A stretch of DNA of 56,963 nucleotides from JBDHTS01 sp044221445 (lineage in GTDB: Bacteria > Pseudomonadota > Alphaproteobacteria > Micavibrionales > Micavibrionaceae). Numbering within the stretch: the first letter of the stretch is position 1; every line of letters begins with the position of its first letter. The position numbers and the translations under genes were made by a program. Location of the stretch: the NCBI GenBank assembly GCA_044221445.1, contig JBGAPF010000014.1:1-56963 (forward strand). The letters run 5' to 3'. Positions 1 through 7,756 of the stretch are shown here, piece after piece. The notes under the pieces were generated by a model, which was not told the DNA's origin, ran no database searches, and was given only the letters and a program-made list of their open reading frames with translations.

Positions 1-159
1 CGCAAAGAGAAAAAATTGGATCAGATAAATGAAAAAAAGACAAAATTGATTTAATTAACATAAAATATTAGCTTACCGGTTTAAAGCACGAGAGTGTAAT
101 GAGTTGGCCTATCCATCATGGGCAATTCCATGGGCAATTCAGCATTTTTAATCCTTCAT

Positions 160-426
160 TTATGGGGCAGGACCGTCTCTGTGTTCCGTTATATAGGTTT
201 GAACGGCCGCCCGAAAATCCGCGCAGGCATTGTGCCAGTCTATATGAAGGTTTAACGGCTCATTGCGTTCTCTTTCCTTAAAGCGGGTTCTTCTGATGCT
301 CCACACTTCACCCATGATCCAAGACGTCGCCTGTGGATCTCGTGTCTGCAAAGACGATATGATCCGAAAGAGGGGTACAAGATCATCGGGAATCGTCAAG
401 GGCGTTACTGGCTTTTTCTCAGCCAT
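160..426 (-). CDS. Hypothetical protein, 88 aa, downstream of grpE
   Basis: An 88-residue soluble protein starting MAEKKPVTPLTIPDDL. I do not recognise a family. It has no signal peptide or membrane segment; the middle is rich in charged residues and Trp (ATSWIMGEVWSIRR), which suggests a compact helical domain. The ATG at 426 is preferred over an upstream start that would run deep into grpE, because it leaves only 7 bases after the grpE stop and so fits co-transcription as the last gene of a grpE unit. The distance and shared strand are seen; a link to the heat-shock machinery is inference only. Confidence 0.55.
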   Translation of the reverse strand: MAEKKPVTPLTIPDDLVPLFRIISSLQTRDPQATSWIMGEVWSIRRTRFKERERNEPLNLHIDWHNACADFRAAVQTYITEHRDGPAP

Positions 427-433
427 GAGAGGC

Positions 434-1033
434 TCAGGCCTGCGTGTCGACACGGATTTTGCCGTCACCTTTCGCCACGCCGACGCGGGCGGGGCGGAGC
501 AGGCGTCCATGCAGGGTATAGCCCGGTTCGGCGACCTGGATGATCATTCCGCCGGGTTTGCCTGTATCCGGCGCTTCGAAGATGACCTCATGGAAGTGAG
601 GATCGAAGATCTCGTTCAGGGGTGTCAGCTTCTTGATGCCGTGCTTTTCAAAAGCGCGGAGCATCTGCTGCTCCATCGCCACAAGGCCGGCGATCAGGCT
701 TTTGATCCGTTCGTCGCTGCCGTTTTTAAGGTCGTCGGGAACTGCATCGATGGCGCGACGGACATTGTCCGAAAAATCGAGCAGGTCGCGGGCAAAGCCC
801 GTCACGGCGAACTTGCCGGCATCCTCACGCTCTTTCACGGAACGGCGGCGGGTGTTTTCACTGTCCGCCAGCGCGCGCAGAAGCTGGTCGCGGGTTTTGT
901 CGAGTTCGGCCTGCAGGCCCGAGATGAGCGAAGCCTGGTTGTTGTCCGCCGGAAGCGGTTCTGCGGGCATATCCAGTTCAGCTTCGTGCGGCAGGTTTTC
1001 TTCTTCCGGCTCAAGGTCGGGTCTGGCAGTCAT
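434..1033 (-). CDS. grpE: GrpE, nucleotide exchange factor for DnaK
   Basis: GrpE dimers release ADP from the chaperone DnaK in the cytoplasm, driving the DnaK-DnaJ folding cycle. The 199-aa length is normal. Residues about 1-35 form an acidic, disordered lead (PEEENLPHEAEL), then comes the long dimerisation helix containing RALADSENTRRR, and the C-terminal beta domain carries the family signature around residues 140-190 (NEIFDPHFHEVIFEAPD, GYTLHGRLLRPARVGVAKG). It lies 16 bases after an exported-protein gene on the same strand and is separated from hrcA, its usual direct neighbour, by that gene and by a forward DUF3309 peptide. I found no clear CIRCE operator in front of it. Confidence 0.97.
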   Translation of the reverse strand: MTARPDLEPEEENLPHEAELDMPAEPLPADNNQASLISGLQAELDKTRDQLLRALADSENTRRRSVKEREDAGKFAVTGFARDLLDFSDNVRRAIDAVPDDLKNGSDERIKSLIAGLVAMEQQMLRAFEKHGIKKLTPLNEIFDPHFHEVIFEAPDTGKPGGMIIQVAEPGYTLHGRLLRPARVGVAKGDGKIRVDTQA

Positions 1034-1049
1034 AACAATCGTTTCTTTC

Positions 1050-1955
1050 TTATTCGTTGGCGCCGGGCGTATGGGCGACCACCGTCACGGGGCGGTTTAC
1101 GGTTTCTTCGCCGTCATAGCCTTCCACCTTGGTGGAAAGGTTGATCGTCCCCACGGAAACTCCGTTTTCAATACCCGGCTGGTGTGACAGCGTATTGCTC
1201 TGATCGACATAGTAGAAGCTGTATGGATCGGCAAGGGGCGACGTAAAACCTTTCAATACGGTTTCAAGCGGCACCAGCTTCTGTTGTGCCGCAAAATCCG
1301 CGACGGCCTTCGCAAGGCTTCCGTCATCGTCGGATCCGTCGACTTTTAGGACGAGCGTGCCGGATGGATAGAACCATAATTTAAGCGCATTTTTCGTATA
1401 GTCGCTTTGCAGAGGCCTGATTTTCGACTTTGGCGTCTGCAGCGGACCGGGCACAAGCTGGATAAAACCTTCGCCCTGCTTGATGTCGTAATAATCGAAG
1501 CGGCCCGGGCTTTCAAAGCGAACCTGATTGACGCCATCGGCGGCCAGCATCCGGGCGTTGAGCACCATTTCGGCGGAGGGATAACGCGGCACTCTCGGGC
1601 ATTGGTATTCGGGCGCCTGGGGCAGGTTGCGCAAATCGACGGTATAATCGCCAAGCTTGACGACAACCGTGCCGCCCTGCATTTCCATCGAATAGGAAAG
1701 CGGGCTTATTTTCGGACAGCCGCTGACGCCGTATTCCCCCGCAAGCCTCAGGACAAAATCGCCGGGATCGCCTTCGCCCGAAACCGGACGCTGGAGGGAA
1801 AGGGTCAGGACGCCGACATTCTGGCGGTAATATTTGCTGCTGTAGGGCGTACCGTCCTGATCCATCGTCTGGGCGGCGGCTGGAAAGGTGCCAAGTGCAA
1901 AAACCAGGGCAAGACCCGCAAAAGCCCGTCTATGCCGCCTGAAAGAATTCATCAT
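1050..1955 (-). CDS. Uncharacterised exported protein, 301 aa
   Basis: The N-terminus has a basic stretch, a hydrophobic core and an AxA site (MNSFRRHRRAFAG, then FPAAAQ), so it is very probably secreted to the periplasm with cleavage near residue 28. The mature part is mostly beta-strand-like, with two Cys (YGVSGCPKIS and EYQCPRVPRY) that could form a disulfide. I recognise no domain. It is inserted between hrcA and grpE, on their strand, with 16 bases to grpE, so it may be co-transcribed with grpE and heat-responsive; that is inference. A second Met directly after the first makes the start ambiguous by one codon. Confidence 0.75.
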   Translation of the reverse strand: MMNSFRRHRRAFAGLALVFALGTFPAAAQTMDQDGTPYSSKYYRQNVGVLTLSLQRPVSGEGDPGDFVLRLAGEYGVSGCPKISPLSYSMEMQGGTVVVKLGDYTVDLRNLPQAPEYQCPRVPRYPSAEMVLNARMLAADGVNQVRFESPGRFDYYDIKQGEGFIQLVPGPLQTPKSKIRPLQSDYTKNALKLWFYPSGTLVLKVDGSDDDGSLAKAVADFAAQQKLVPLETVLKGFTSPLADPYSFYYVDQSNTLSHQPGIENGVSVGTINLSTKVEGYDGEETVNRPVTVVAHTPGANE

Positions 1956-2147
1956 CTTTATAGCCCTGAATAGAAAAGTTTATACGGCAGTCTAGCCGTA
2001 ATATGGTCAAGCCGTAAACCTACATTATATCGCGCATATTTGGCCATGTTTTTTGTTTGCGGCGTTACGATTATGCCCTTGGCAGGGAACAAAACCATCG
2101 TCCGCTACGTTTGCAGGAAAACCCTTGCAGATGAAAGGTATAAAAGC

Positions 2148-2306
2148 ATGACCCTCACAACCCTGTTAATCGTAGTCCTGTTGCTTATGGTCGTCGGTGC
2201 CCTTCCCAGCTGGCCCCATAGCCGCGGCTGGGGATATTACCCGAGCGGCGGCATGGGACTGGTGCTGGTTGTCATTCTGATTCTGCTGCTTACGGGGCGG
2301 ATTTAA
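2148..2306 (+). CDS. DUF3309-family small membrane protein
   Basis: A 52-residue peptide, MTLTTLLIVVLLLMVVGALP, followed by a Trp/Gly-rich centre (SWPHSRGWGYYPSGG) and a second hydrophobic segment ending LLTGRI. This two-helix pattern with a WPxSRGWGYxPSGG turn is the DUF3309 family, common in Proteobacteria, function unknown, predicted in the inner membrane. The start at 2148 is chosen because AAAGG at 2134-2138 sits 9 bases upstream and because family members begin at this Met; the longer frame back to 2040 lacks that support. It is the only forward gene between hrcA and the exported gene, and its stop lies 4 bases before the convergent hrcA stop. Confidence 0.85.
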   Translation: MTLTTLLIVVLLLMVVGALPSWPHSRGWGYYPSGGMGLVLVVILILLLTGRI

Positions 2307-2310
2307 TCTG

Positions 2311-3345
2311 TTAGCTTAATATGCGACCGATGACCTGTGCCGTATAGTCGACAAGGGGAATGATGCGGCTGTAATTCAGGCGCGAAGGGCCGATCACGCC
2401 GATAGCGCCGATGATCTGGTTGCTGGAAGACCGATAGGGCGAGATCACCATCGACCAGCCCGAATGCTTGAACATCTCGTTTTCCGTGCCGATATAAATC
2501 TGAATGCCGTCGCCCCCCTGTGCCGCGCCCAGCAGGCGGGCGACGGTCTGCTCCTCTTCCAGCATCGAAAGAAGAGACCTGGCGCGTTCCAGATCCTCGA
2601 TCGCCGTCACATCCTGCAACAGGCGCGACTGTCCCCGGATAATGATATGGCCTTCGCTGTGGCCGGAAGACGGCAGGGCGATGCCGCGCCGGACAAGGTC
2701 GGCGGTGATGGAATCCAGCTGGCTCTGGTGCTGGGCGATTTCTGCATGGATGAAAGTGCGCGCCTCATCCAGCGAGCGCCCCGCCAGCCGGTCGTTCAGG
2801 TAATTCGCCGCCGCCATCAAAACGCCAGGCGGGAGCACGCTGTCTATTTCCAGAATGCGATTTTCGACCATGTTATCCTGGCTGACCAGCACCGCCAGCA
2901 GACGGCGTTCGTCAAGCTGGACGAACTGCATCTGGCGCAGGGGCTTGTCGGCCTTCGGCGCGACTACCAGCCCGGCGGCGGCGGACAGGCCGGACAGCAT
3001 GGTGCTCGCCTGTTCCAGCACCTGGTTCATCGACCGGCCCACGGAATCGCACTGTGTTTCAATGGCCGTCCGCTCGGTATCGGTCAGATCGCCGATCTGC
3101 ATCAGGCCGTCGACGTAAAAGCGCAGGCCCTGCTGGGTCGGGAGTCGTCCGGCAGAGGCATGGGGGGCGAACAGCAGGCCTTCCGATTCCAGATCGGCCA
3201 TGACGTTGCGGATGGAGGCGGCGGACAGATTAAACCCGGGCGTCTTCGACAGGGTCCGCGACCCCACCGGTTCGCCGGTCTCCATATAGAGATCGATAAT
3301 CTGACGCAAAACGCCCTGGGCGCGCTCGTTGAGTTCAGGGATCAT
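2311..3345 (-). CDS. hrcA: HrcA, heat-inducible transcription repressor
   Basis: HrcA binds CIRCE operators and represses groESL/dnaK-type operons until unfolded protein titrates GroEL. The 344 aa match the family. The N-terminal winged helix covers residues about 1-75 (LRQIIDLYMETGEPVGSRTL, SAASIRNVMADLESEGLL, HASAGRLPTQQGLRFYVD), then a dimerisation part and the C-terminal GAF-like region with IGTENEMFKHSGWSMV and GAIGVIGPSRLNYSRIIPLV. It is divergent from rph across about 780 bases, a common alphaproteobacterial arrangement. No CIRCE repeat (TTAGCACTC-N9-GAGTGCTAA) was seen near it or grpE, so its targets are probably outside the window. Confidence 0.97.
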   Translation of the reverse strand: MIPELNERAQGVLRQIIDLYMETGEPVGSRTLSKTPGFNLSAASIRNVMADLESEGLLFAPHASAGRLPTQQGLRFYVDGLMQIGDLTDTERTAIETQCDSVGRSMNQVLEQASTMLSGLSAAAGLVVAPKADKPLRQMQFVQLDERRLLAVLVSQDNMVENRILEIDSVLPPGVLMAAANYLNDRLAGRSLDEARTFIHAEIAQHQSQLDSITADLVRRGIALPSSGHSEGHIIIRGQSRLLQDVTAIEDLERARSLLSMLEEEQTVARLLGAAQGGDGIQIYIGTENEMFKHSGWSMVISPYRSSSNQIIGAIGVIGPSRLNYSRIIPLVDYTAQVIGRILS

Positions 3346-3551
3346 GCGGGTTTATAGCATTTTGGAAGAAGCAGGGCTATTTGGTTCTTTGCCGTGTATT
3401 ATTCAGTCATCCATAATGCCATATTATTTCAAGGTTGAGAAATTTCCGTAGCCATGCGAATTAACTGCCGATCTTTCGACGCTTTCAAAGCAGCGTGGAT
3501 TTTCCCCAGCGGTTGAATCTGGTCAGAAATAATCCTTGAATTCCGCATCAT

Positions 3552-3855
3552 TCAAGACAGCGTTCCGGAATGTATCGCTAAATTTCCCCAGGACGTCATT
3601 GATAATCGTATCGAAGCTTGAATATGATCTATTGCGACTAACTGTCCGATAACATAGCCGTGTCCTCTTATAAATGTCTCAAGTTCTTTAAAAGTGTTGT
3701 CGCCAGAGTTTTTAAGTTCACGGATTTTTTTTGCGATTCAAAGTTAGCAAGTCGTGCCAAGTGCGAATGCCCGCTATGGCAAGGCAGTTTCTGGCTCTTG
3801 TAGACAAGCTGCCTGTATCGATAGCTGACTCGAATTCGGTGTAGCTTAAATCCAT
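3552..3855 (-). pseudogene. Stand-alone RNA polymerase alpha-CTD-like protein, broken at an A8 tract
   Basis: Starting at ATG 3855 (ribosome site AAGGG 9 bases upstream) the frame reads MDLSYTEFESAIDTGSLST then RARNCLAIAGIRTWHDLLTL, an RpoA C-terminal-domain pattern (S-R-x-x-N-C-L, then a helix-hairpin-helix). It stops at 3718 just after a run of eight A on the coding strand (3725-3732). Removing one A restores the expected second half, RELKNSGDNTFKELETFIR, and the frame then stays open to 3552. What is seen: both halves and the A8 run. What is inferred: one ancestral ORF of about 100 aa. Options are a decayed gene, a sequencing error in the homopolymer, or transcriptional slippage. It sits alone between hrcA and rph; the remaining bases of this gap show only the rph promoter. 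Confidence 0.6.
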
Positions 3856-4068
3856 ATTTTTTTTCCCTTCAACAATTCCGTTTGTATTATCTAAAATCTG
3901 GAATTCTGCACAATCCCTTATTGCTGTCATTAAGTAAATTTATAATGACAGCAACTAATTGATTGAAGATTCACAGATATACTGATTTTTTACCATTTTA
4001 ATCCTTAAGCCCGGCTTATCGCCAACTTTATTCTTTCAACCATGTGTCGATCCAGGCCAAGGCAGAAT

Positions 4069-4096
4069 TTGACAATTCTTCATAGACCCTTACAGT
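4069..4096 (+). promoter_or_regulatory. Sigma-70-type promoter for the rph operon
   Basis: TTGACA at 4069-4074 is a perfect -35 box. TACAGT at 4091-4096 is a 4-of-6 match to the -10 box after a 16-base spacer. A start site near 4103 would leave a short leader carrying the ribosome site AAGGA (4115-4119) before the rph ATG at 4127. Sequence match only; not tested. Confidence 0.55.
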
Positions 4097-4126
4097 GCGC
4101 GGCGAACAACTGTTAAGGATACCGTT

Positions 4127-4849
4127 ATGACACGCCCCAGCGGCCGCGCCGCCGATTCCCTGCGCTCCATCGAACTCGTGACCGACGTGGCGAAATATGC
4201 CGAAGGATCCTGCCTCGCCAAATTCGGCGATACGCACGTCCTGTGCACCGCCACCATCGAGGAGAAAGTCCCGGGCTGGATGAAAAATATGGGACGCGGC
4301 TGGGTGACGGCGGAATACGGGATGCTGCCCCGCTCGACGGCGCAGCGCATGGACCGCGAGGCGGCGAAGGGAAAGCAATCCGGGCGCACGCAGGAAATCC
4401 AGCGCCTGGTCGGGCGGGCTCTGCGGTCCGTCGTCGATCTCGAAGCCATGGGCGAACGCCAGATCCGTATCGACTGCGACGTCATCCAGGCCGACGGCGG
4501 CACCCGCACGGCGGCGATCACCGGCGGCTATGTCGCCCTGTACCGGGCGTTTCAGCATCTGGTGAAGGTTAAATTGTGCAAGACGATTCCGATAAAATAC
4601 GGTGTGTCGGCCATATCGTGCGGCATCGTCGCCGGCGTGCCGGTGCTGGACCTTGATTATGCCGAGGATTCGACCGCGGACACGGACGCCAATTTCGTCA
4701 TGACGACGAATGGCGGAATTGTAGAAATTCAAGGAACGGCGGAAAAAGAACCGTTCACGGACGCGGAGTTCGAGGCGTTGTTCGCGCTGGCCCGGGCGGG
4801 ATGCAGGGATCTGGAGGCCCTGCAGAAGGCGGCTCTCGGGATCGACTGA
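4127..4849 (+). CDS. rph: RNase PH
   Basis: A phosphorolytic 3'-to-5' exoribonuclease that trims tRNA and other RNA 3' tails using inorganic phosphate; it forms a hexameric ring in the cytoplasm. The 240 aa are full length. Signatures are MTRPSGRAADSLRSIEL at the N-terminus, the core GWVTAEYGMLPRSTAQRM, SGRTQEIQRLVGRALRSVVD with the phosphate-site arginine, the loop ADGGTRTAAITGGYVAL, and the C-terminal DLDYAEDSTADTDANFVMT. It opens a forward operon with rdgB (1-base gap), mscS and hemW. AAGGA 7 bases before the ATG and the promoter at 4069 support the start. Confidence 0.98.
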   Translation: MTRPSGRAADSLRSIELVTDVAKYAEGSCLAKFGDTHVLCTATIEEKVPGWMKNMGRGWVTAEYGMLPRSTAQRMDREAAKGKQSGRTQEIQRLVGRALRSVVDLEAMGERQIRIDCDVIQADGGTRTAAITGGYVALYRAFQHLVKVKLCKTIPIKYGVSAISCGIVAGVPVLDLDYAEDSTADTDANFVMTTNGGIVEIQGTAEKEPFTDAEFEALFALARAGCRDLEALQKAALGID

Positions 4850-4850
4850 C

Positions 4851-5462
4851 ATGCCAAGAAAATTCGAAGGCTCGACGCTCCTCATCGCCACGCACAACCC
4901 CGGCAAGGTGCCGGAGATCGCGGCGCTGCTGGGCGGGTACGTACGGGAATTCCCAACCGCGGGATCGCTCGGCCTGCCGGAGCCGGAAGAGACAGGCGCG
5001 ACCTTCGCGGAAAACGCTATCCTGAAAGCCGCCGCCGCCGCCAGTGCCAGTAATCTTCCGTCCCTGGCGGATGACAGCGGGCTGTGCGTCGCCGCTCTGA
5101 ACGGCGATCCGGGCGTTTATTCGGCCCGCTGGGCCGGGCCGGGGCGGGATTTCACCGTAGCGCTGCGTAAGGTGGAGGACGGGCTGCAAGGCAAGGCCGA
5201 CCGGTCGGCGGCCTTTGTCTCGGTGCTGGCGCTGGCCTGGCCCGACGGGCATGTTGAAACGTTCGAGGGCCGTATCCCGGGCCGCATGGCCTGGCCCGCG
5301 CGCGGCCAGAACGGGTTCGGTTACGACCCTGTTTTCATCCCGGAAGGTCACCATATCACTTTCGCGGAAATGGATCCGACCATGAAACGGCGCATCAGCC
5401 ACCGGGCGCGAGCGTTCGAAAAACTCGTGCAAGGCTGCTTCGCACCGGATAAAATTCAGTAA
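4851..5462 (+). CDS. rdgB: RdgB/HAM1, XTP/dITP pyrophosphatase
   Basis: Hydrolyses deaminated purine nucleoside triphosphates (dITP, XTP) to monophosphates, keeping inosine and xanthosine out of DNA. Family signatures in order: LLIATHNPGKVPEI (substrate-binding T-x-N-x-x-K), the acidic ETGATFAENAILKA, LADDSGLCVAALNGDPGVYSAR with the metal/base site, ARGQNGFGYDPVF, and the closing TMKRRISHRARAFEKL. 203 aa is the usual size. The ATG lies one base past the rph stop (TGACATG), so translation is probably coupled; the rph-rdgB pairing is widespread in Proteobacteria. Confidence 0.97.
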   Translation: MPRKFEGSTLLIATHNPGKVPEIAALLGGYVREFPTAGSLGLPEPEETGATFAENAILKAAAAASASNLPSLADDSGLCVAALNGDPGVYSARWAGPGRDFTVALRKVEDGLQGKADRSAAFVSVLALAWPDGHVETFEGRIPGRMAWPARGQNGFGYDPVFIPEGHHITFAEMDPTMKRRISHRARAFEKLVQGCFAPDKIQ

Positions 5463-5478
5463 AGCGCGGGAGTGTGCG

Positions 5479-6603
5479 ATGGATTTCGACGTTTCAGACC
5501 TGATCATTCCCGGCGCTATCTTCGCCGCCCTTCTGGGCCTGTTCCTGCTGTCCGGTGTCTGGAAAAGGAAACTGAAAGAAAAGCATGGCGGGCGTCTGGT
5601 CGAGACGCTGTTCCGCCACCTGCATACGCCTGTCGAAATCCTGCTGATCCTGACGGCGTTATATGCCGTGATCGAAAGCCTGCAGTTCCGCTGGACGCAA
5701 AACCCGGTGATCGGCCAGGCCTACGCGATTGCCGCCATAGCGGGCGTGGCCTGGCTTGCGGTGCGCGGCGTGCAGCTCGTGTCCGCCCTGATGCTGCGCC
5801 GGTTCGATATCACCAGGAAAGACAATTACCGCGCCCGCATGGTTCATACACAGGTGAAGGTCCTGCGCCGCCTCGTCATCGCGATCATCATCCTGCTGGC
5901 GCTGGCCAGTATCCTGATGACCTTCGCGGCCATCAAGACGCTGGGGGTCAGCCTCCTGGCCTCGGCGGGTGTCGCCGGTATCGTCATCGGCTTCGCGGCC
6001 CAGAAAACCATCGGTAACTTCTTCACCGGATTCCAGATCGCCATCACCCAGCCGATCCGCATCGACGATGTCGTCGTCGTCGAAGGGGAATGGGGGCGGA
6101 TCGAGGAAATAAACCTGACCTATGTCGTGGTGAAAATATGGGACGAGCGGCGGCTGATCCTGCCCATCACCTATTTCGTCGACAAGCCGTTCCAGAACTG
6201 GACGCGCCAGACGGCGGATATCCTCGGCACGGTCATGCTGTATGTCGATTACTCCATGCCGGTCCAGCCCGTGCGGGACGAACTGGACCGCATGCTGGAC
6301 AATAACCCGCTCTGGGACGGAAAGGTCAAGGTGGTGCAGGTGACGGACGTGACGAAGGACGTCATGGAGATCCGCATCCTGGTCAGCGCGGCGGATTCCG
6401 GCACGGCGTTCGACCTGCGCTGCGCGATCCGGGAAGGCATGATCAATTTCTTCCAGAAAAACCATCCGGAACATTTCCCGCGCCTGCGCGCCGAACTGCC
6501 CCGGTTTGAAGCCAGGGCGGATGTCCATGCCCCGGACCCGACCGTCGACCCTGTACGCGCGCCCGCGCCGACACTGGGCGCCCCGCCGCAGAGCGTCACA
6601 TGA
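5479..6603 (+). CDS. MscS-family mechanosensitive channel
   Basis: An inner-membrane small-conductance channel that releases solutes on osmotic downshock. At 374 aa it is longer than E. coli MscS, with hydrophobic segments near residues 8-30, 55-75, 85-105 and 130-160. The pore-lining TM3 pattern is visible as SLLASAGVAGIVIGFAAQ followed by KTIGNFFTGFQIA. The beta domain follows with PIRIDDVVVVEGEWGRIEEI and the R-R-L-I-L-P-I stretch. The tail is Pro/Ala-rich (VDPVRAPAPTLGAPP). It is 16 bases after rdgB, and its stop overlaps the hemW start as ATGA. Confidence 0.93.
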   Translation: MDFDVSDLIIPGAIFAALLGLFLLSGVWKRKLKEKHGGRLVETLFRHLHTPVEILLILTALYAVIESLQFRWTQNPVIGQAYAIAAIAGVAWLAVRGVQLVSALMLRRFDITRKDNYRARMVHTQVKVLRRLVIAIIILLALASILMTFAAIKTLGVSLLASAGVAGIVIGFAAQKTIGNFFTGFQIAITQPIRIDDVVVVEGEWGRIEEINLTYVVVKIWDERRLILPITYFVDKPFQNWTRQTADILGTVMLYVDYSMPVQPVRDELDRMLDNNPLWDGKVKVVQVTDVTKDVMEIRILVSAADSGTAFDLRCAIREGMINFFQKNHPEHFPRLRAELPRFEARADVHAPDPTVDPVRAPAPTLGAPPQSVT

Positions 6604-7748
6604 GTTTCGGCCTTTACGTCCACTGGCCGTTCTGCGTTTCCAAATGCCCGTATTGCGATTTCAATTCCCATGTGCGGGAACGCGTGGATCACACGGCGTG
6701 GCGCGACGCGCTGGTGAAGGAATTGCGTCATTATGCCGCGATGACGCCCGGCCGCACGGTGGAGTCCATATTTTTCGGCGGCGGAACGCCCTCGCTGATG
6801 AAGCCGGAAACAGTCGGCGCCGTCATCGACGAAACGGCGCGGCACTGGACGATGGCGGACGATGCGGAGATCACGCTCGAAGCCAACCCGACTTCGGTCG
6901 AAACGGAAAAGTTCATGGCGTTTCGCAATGCGGGCGTGAACCGCGTCTCCATCGGCATTCAGTCGTTGTATGACAGAGACCTGAAATTCCTCGGCCGCGC
7001 GCACGATGCGGCGCAGGGGCGGGCAGCCATCGACATGGCCTCGTCCGTGTTCGGGCGTTACAGTTTCGATTTGATCTATGCGCGGCCTGACCAGACCCTG
7101 CAGGCATGGGAACGGGAATTGCGGGAGGCGCTTGAGCTGGCGGGCGGGCACCTGTCGCTTTATCAACTGACCATCGAACAAGGCACCGCCTTTCATACCA
7201 TGCATACGCGCGGCGATTTCCAGATCCCGCAGGATGACCTGGCCGCCGATTTTTACGAACTGACGCAAACGATCATGGAGGCGTCGGGCCGCCCCGCTTA
7301 CGAAGTATCGAACCACGCGCGGTCAGGGGAAGAATCACGGCACAACTTGATTTACTGGCGCTATGGGGATTATGCGGGCATCGGCCCCGGCGCGCACGGA
7401 CGGCTGACGCTCGACGACGGGCGCAAGATCGCCACGCGCGCGCATCGCGCCCCGGAAGTATGGCTGGAACGAGTCAACGCTGAGGGACACGGCGCGCATC
7501 CGCGGGAAGACCTGTCCCGTGAACAGCGCACCATGGAAACCCTGATCATGGGCATGCGGCTGAGACAGGGCGTCAGCCTGGAAAAACTGACGCGGGAAGC
7601 GGGACAGCCCTGGGACGCCGTCATAGACAGAAACAGGATATCGGCCTTGATGGAAGAAGGACTGGTGGAAATGGACGATGTTTCCCTTCGCCCCACGTCT
7701 TCAGGACTGCAACGCGTCAACAGCATCATCCAGTATGTTTTAACCTGA
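6600..7748 (+). CDS. hemW: HemW, radical-SAM heme chaperone
   Basis: Formerly annotated as oxygen-independent coproporphyrinogen oxidase; HemW-type proteins bind heme and an Fe-S cluster and act as heme chaperones. The radical-SAM cysteines are C12, C16 and C19 in FCVSKCPYCDF, a C-x3-C-x2-C motif. It lacks the extended N-terminus and extra features of true HemN and starts directly at MSFGLYVHWPF, as HemW does. Other signatures are FFGGGTPSLM, EANPTSVET, NRVSIGIQSL and the C-terminal winged domain LIMGMRLRQGVSLEKL. ATGA overlap with mscS indicates coupling; rph-rdgB-hemW is a recurrent alphaproteobacterial order. Confidence 0.96.
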   Translation: MSFGLYVHWPFCVSKCPYCDFNSHVRERVDHTAWRDALVKELRHYAAMTPGRTVESIFFGGGTPSLMKPETVGAVIDETARHWTMADDAEITLEANPTSVETEKFMAFRNAGVNRVSIGIQSLYDRDLKFLGRAHDAAQGRAAIDMASSVFGRYSFDLIYARPDQTLQAWERELREALELAGGHLSLYQLTIEQGTAFHTMHTRGDFQIPQDDLAADFYELTQTIMEASGRPAYEVSNHARSGEESRHNLIYWRYGDYAGIGPGAHGRLTLDDGRKIATRAHRAPEVWLERVNAEGHGAHPREDLSREQRTMETLIMGMRLRQGVSLEKLTREAGQPWDAVIDRNRISALMEEGLVEMDDVSLRPTSSGLQRVNSIIQYVLT

Positions 7749-7756
7749 CGTATGGA

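Noticed and set aside
80..115. Possible CIRCE half-site near GAGAGTGTAATG at the left edge
   Set aside because: Only one imperfect half is visible and the inverted partner is missing.
263..1144. A 293-codon forward frame covering the grpE region
   Set aside because: It is the complement of grpE, which has full family signatures.
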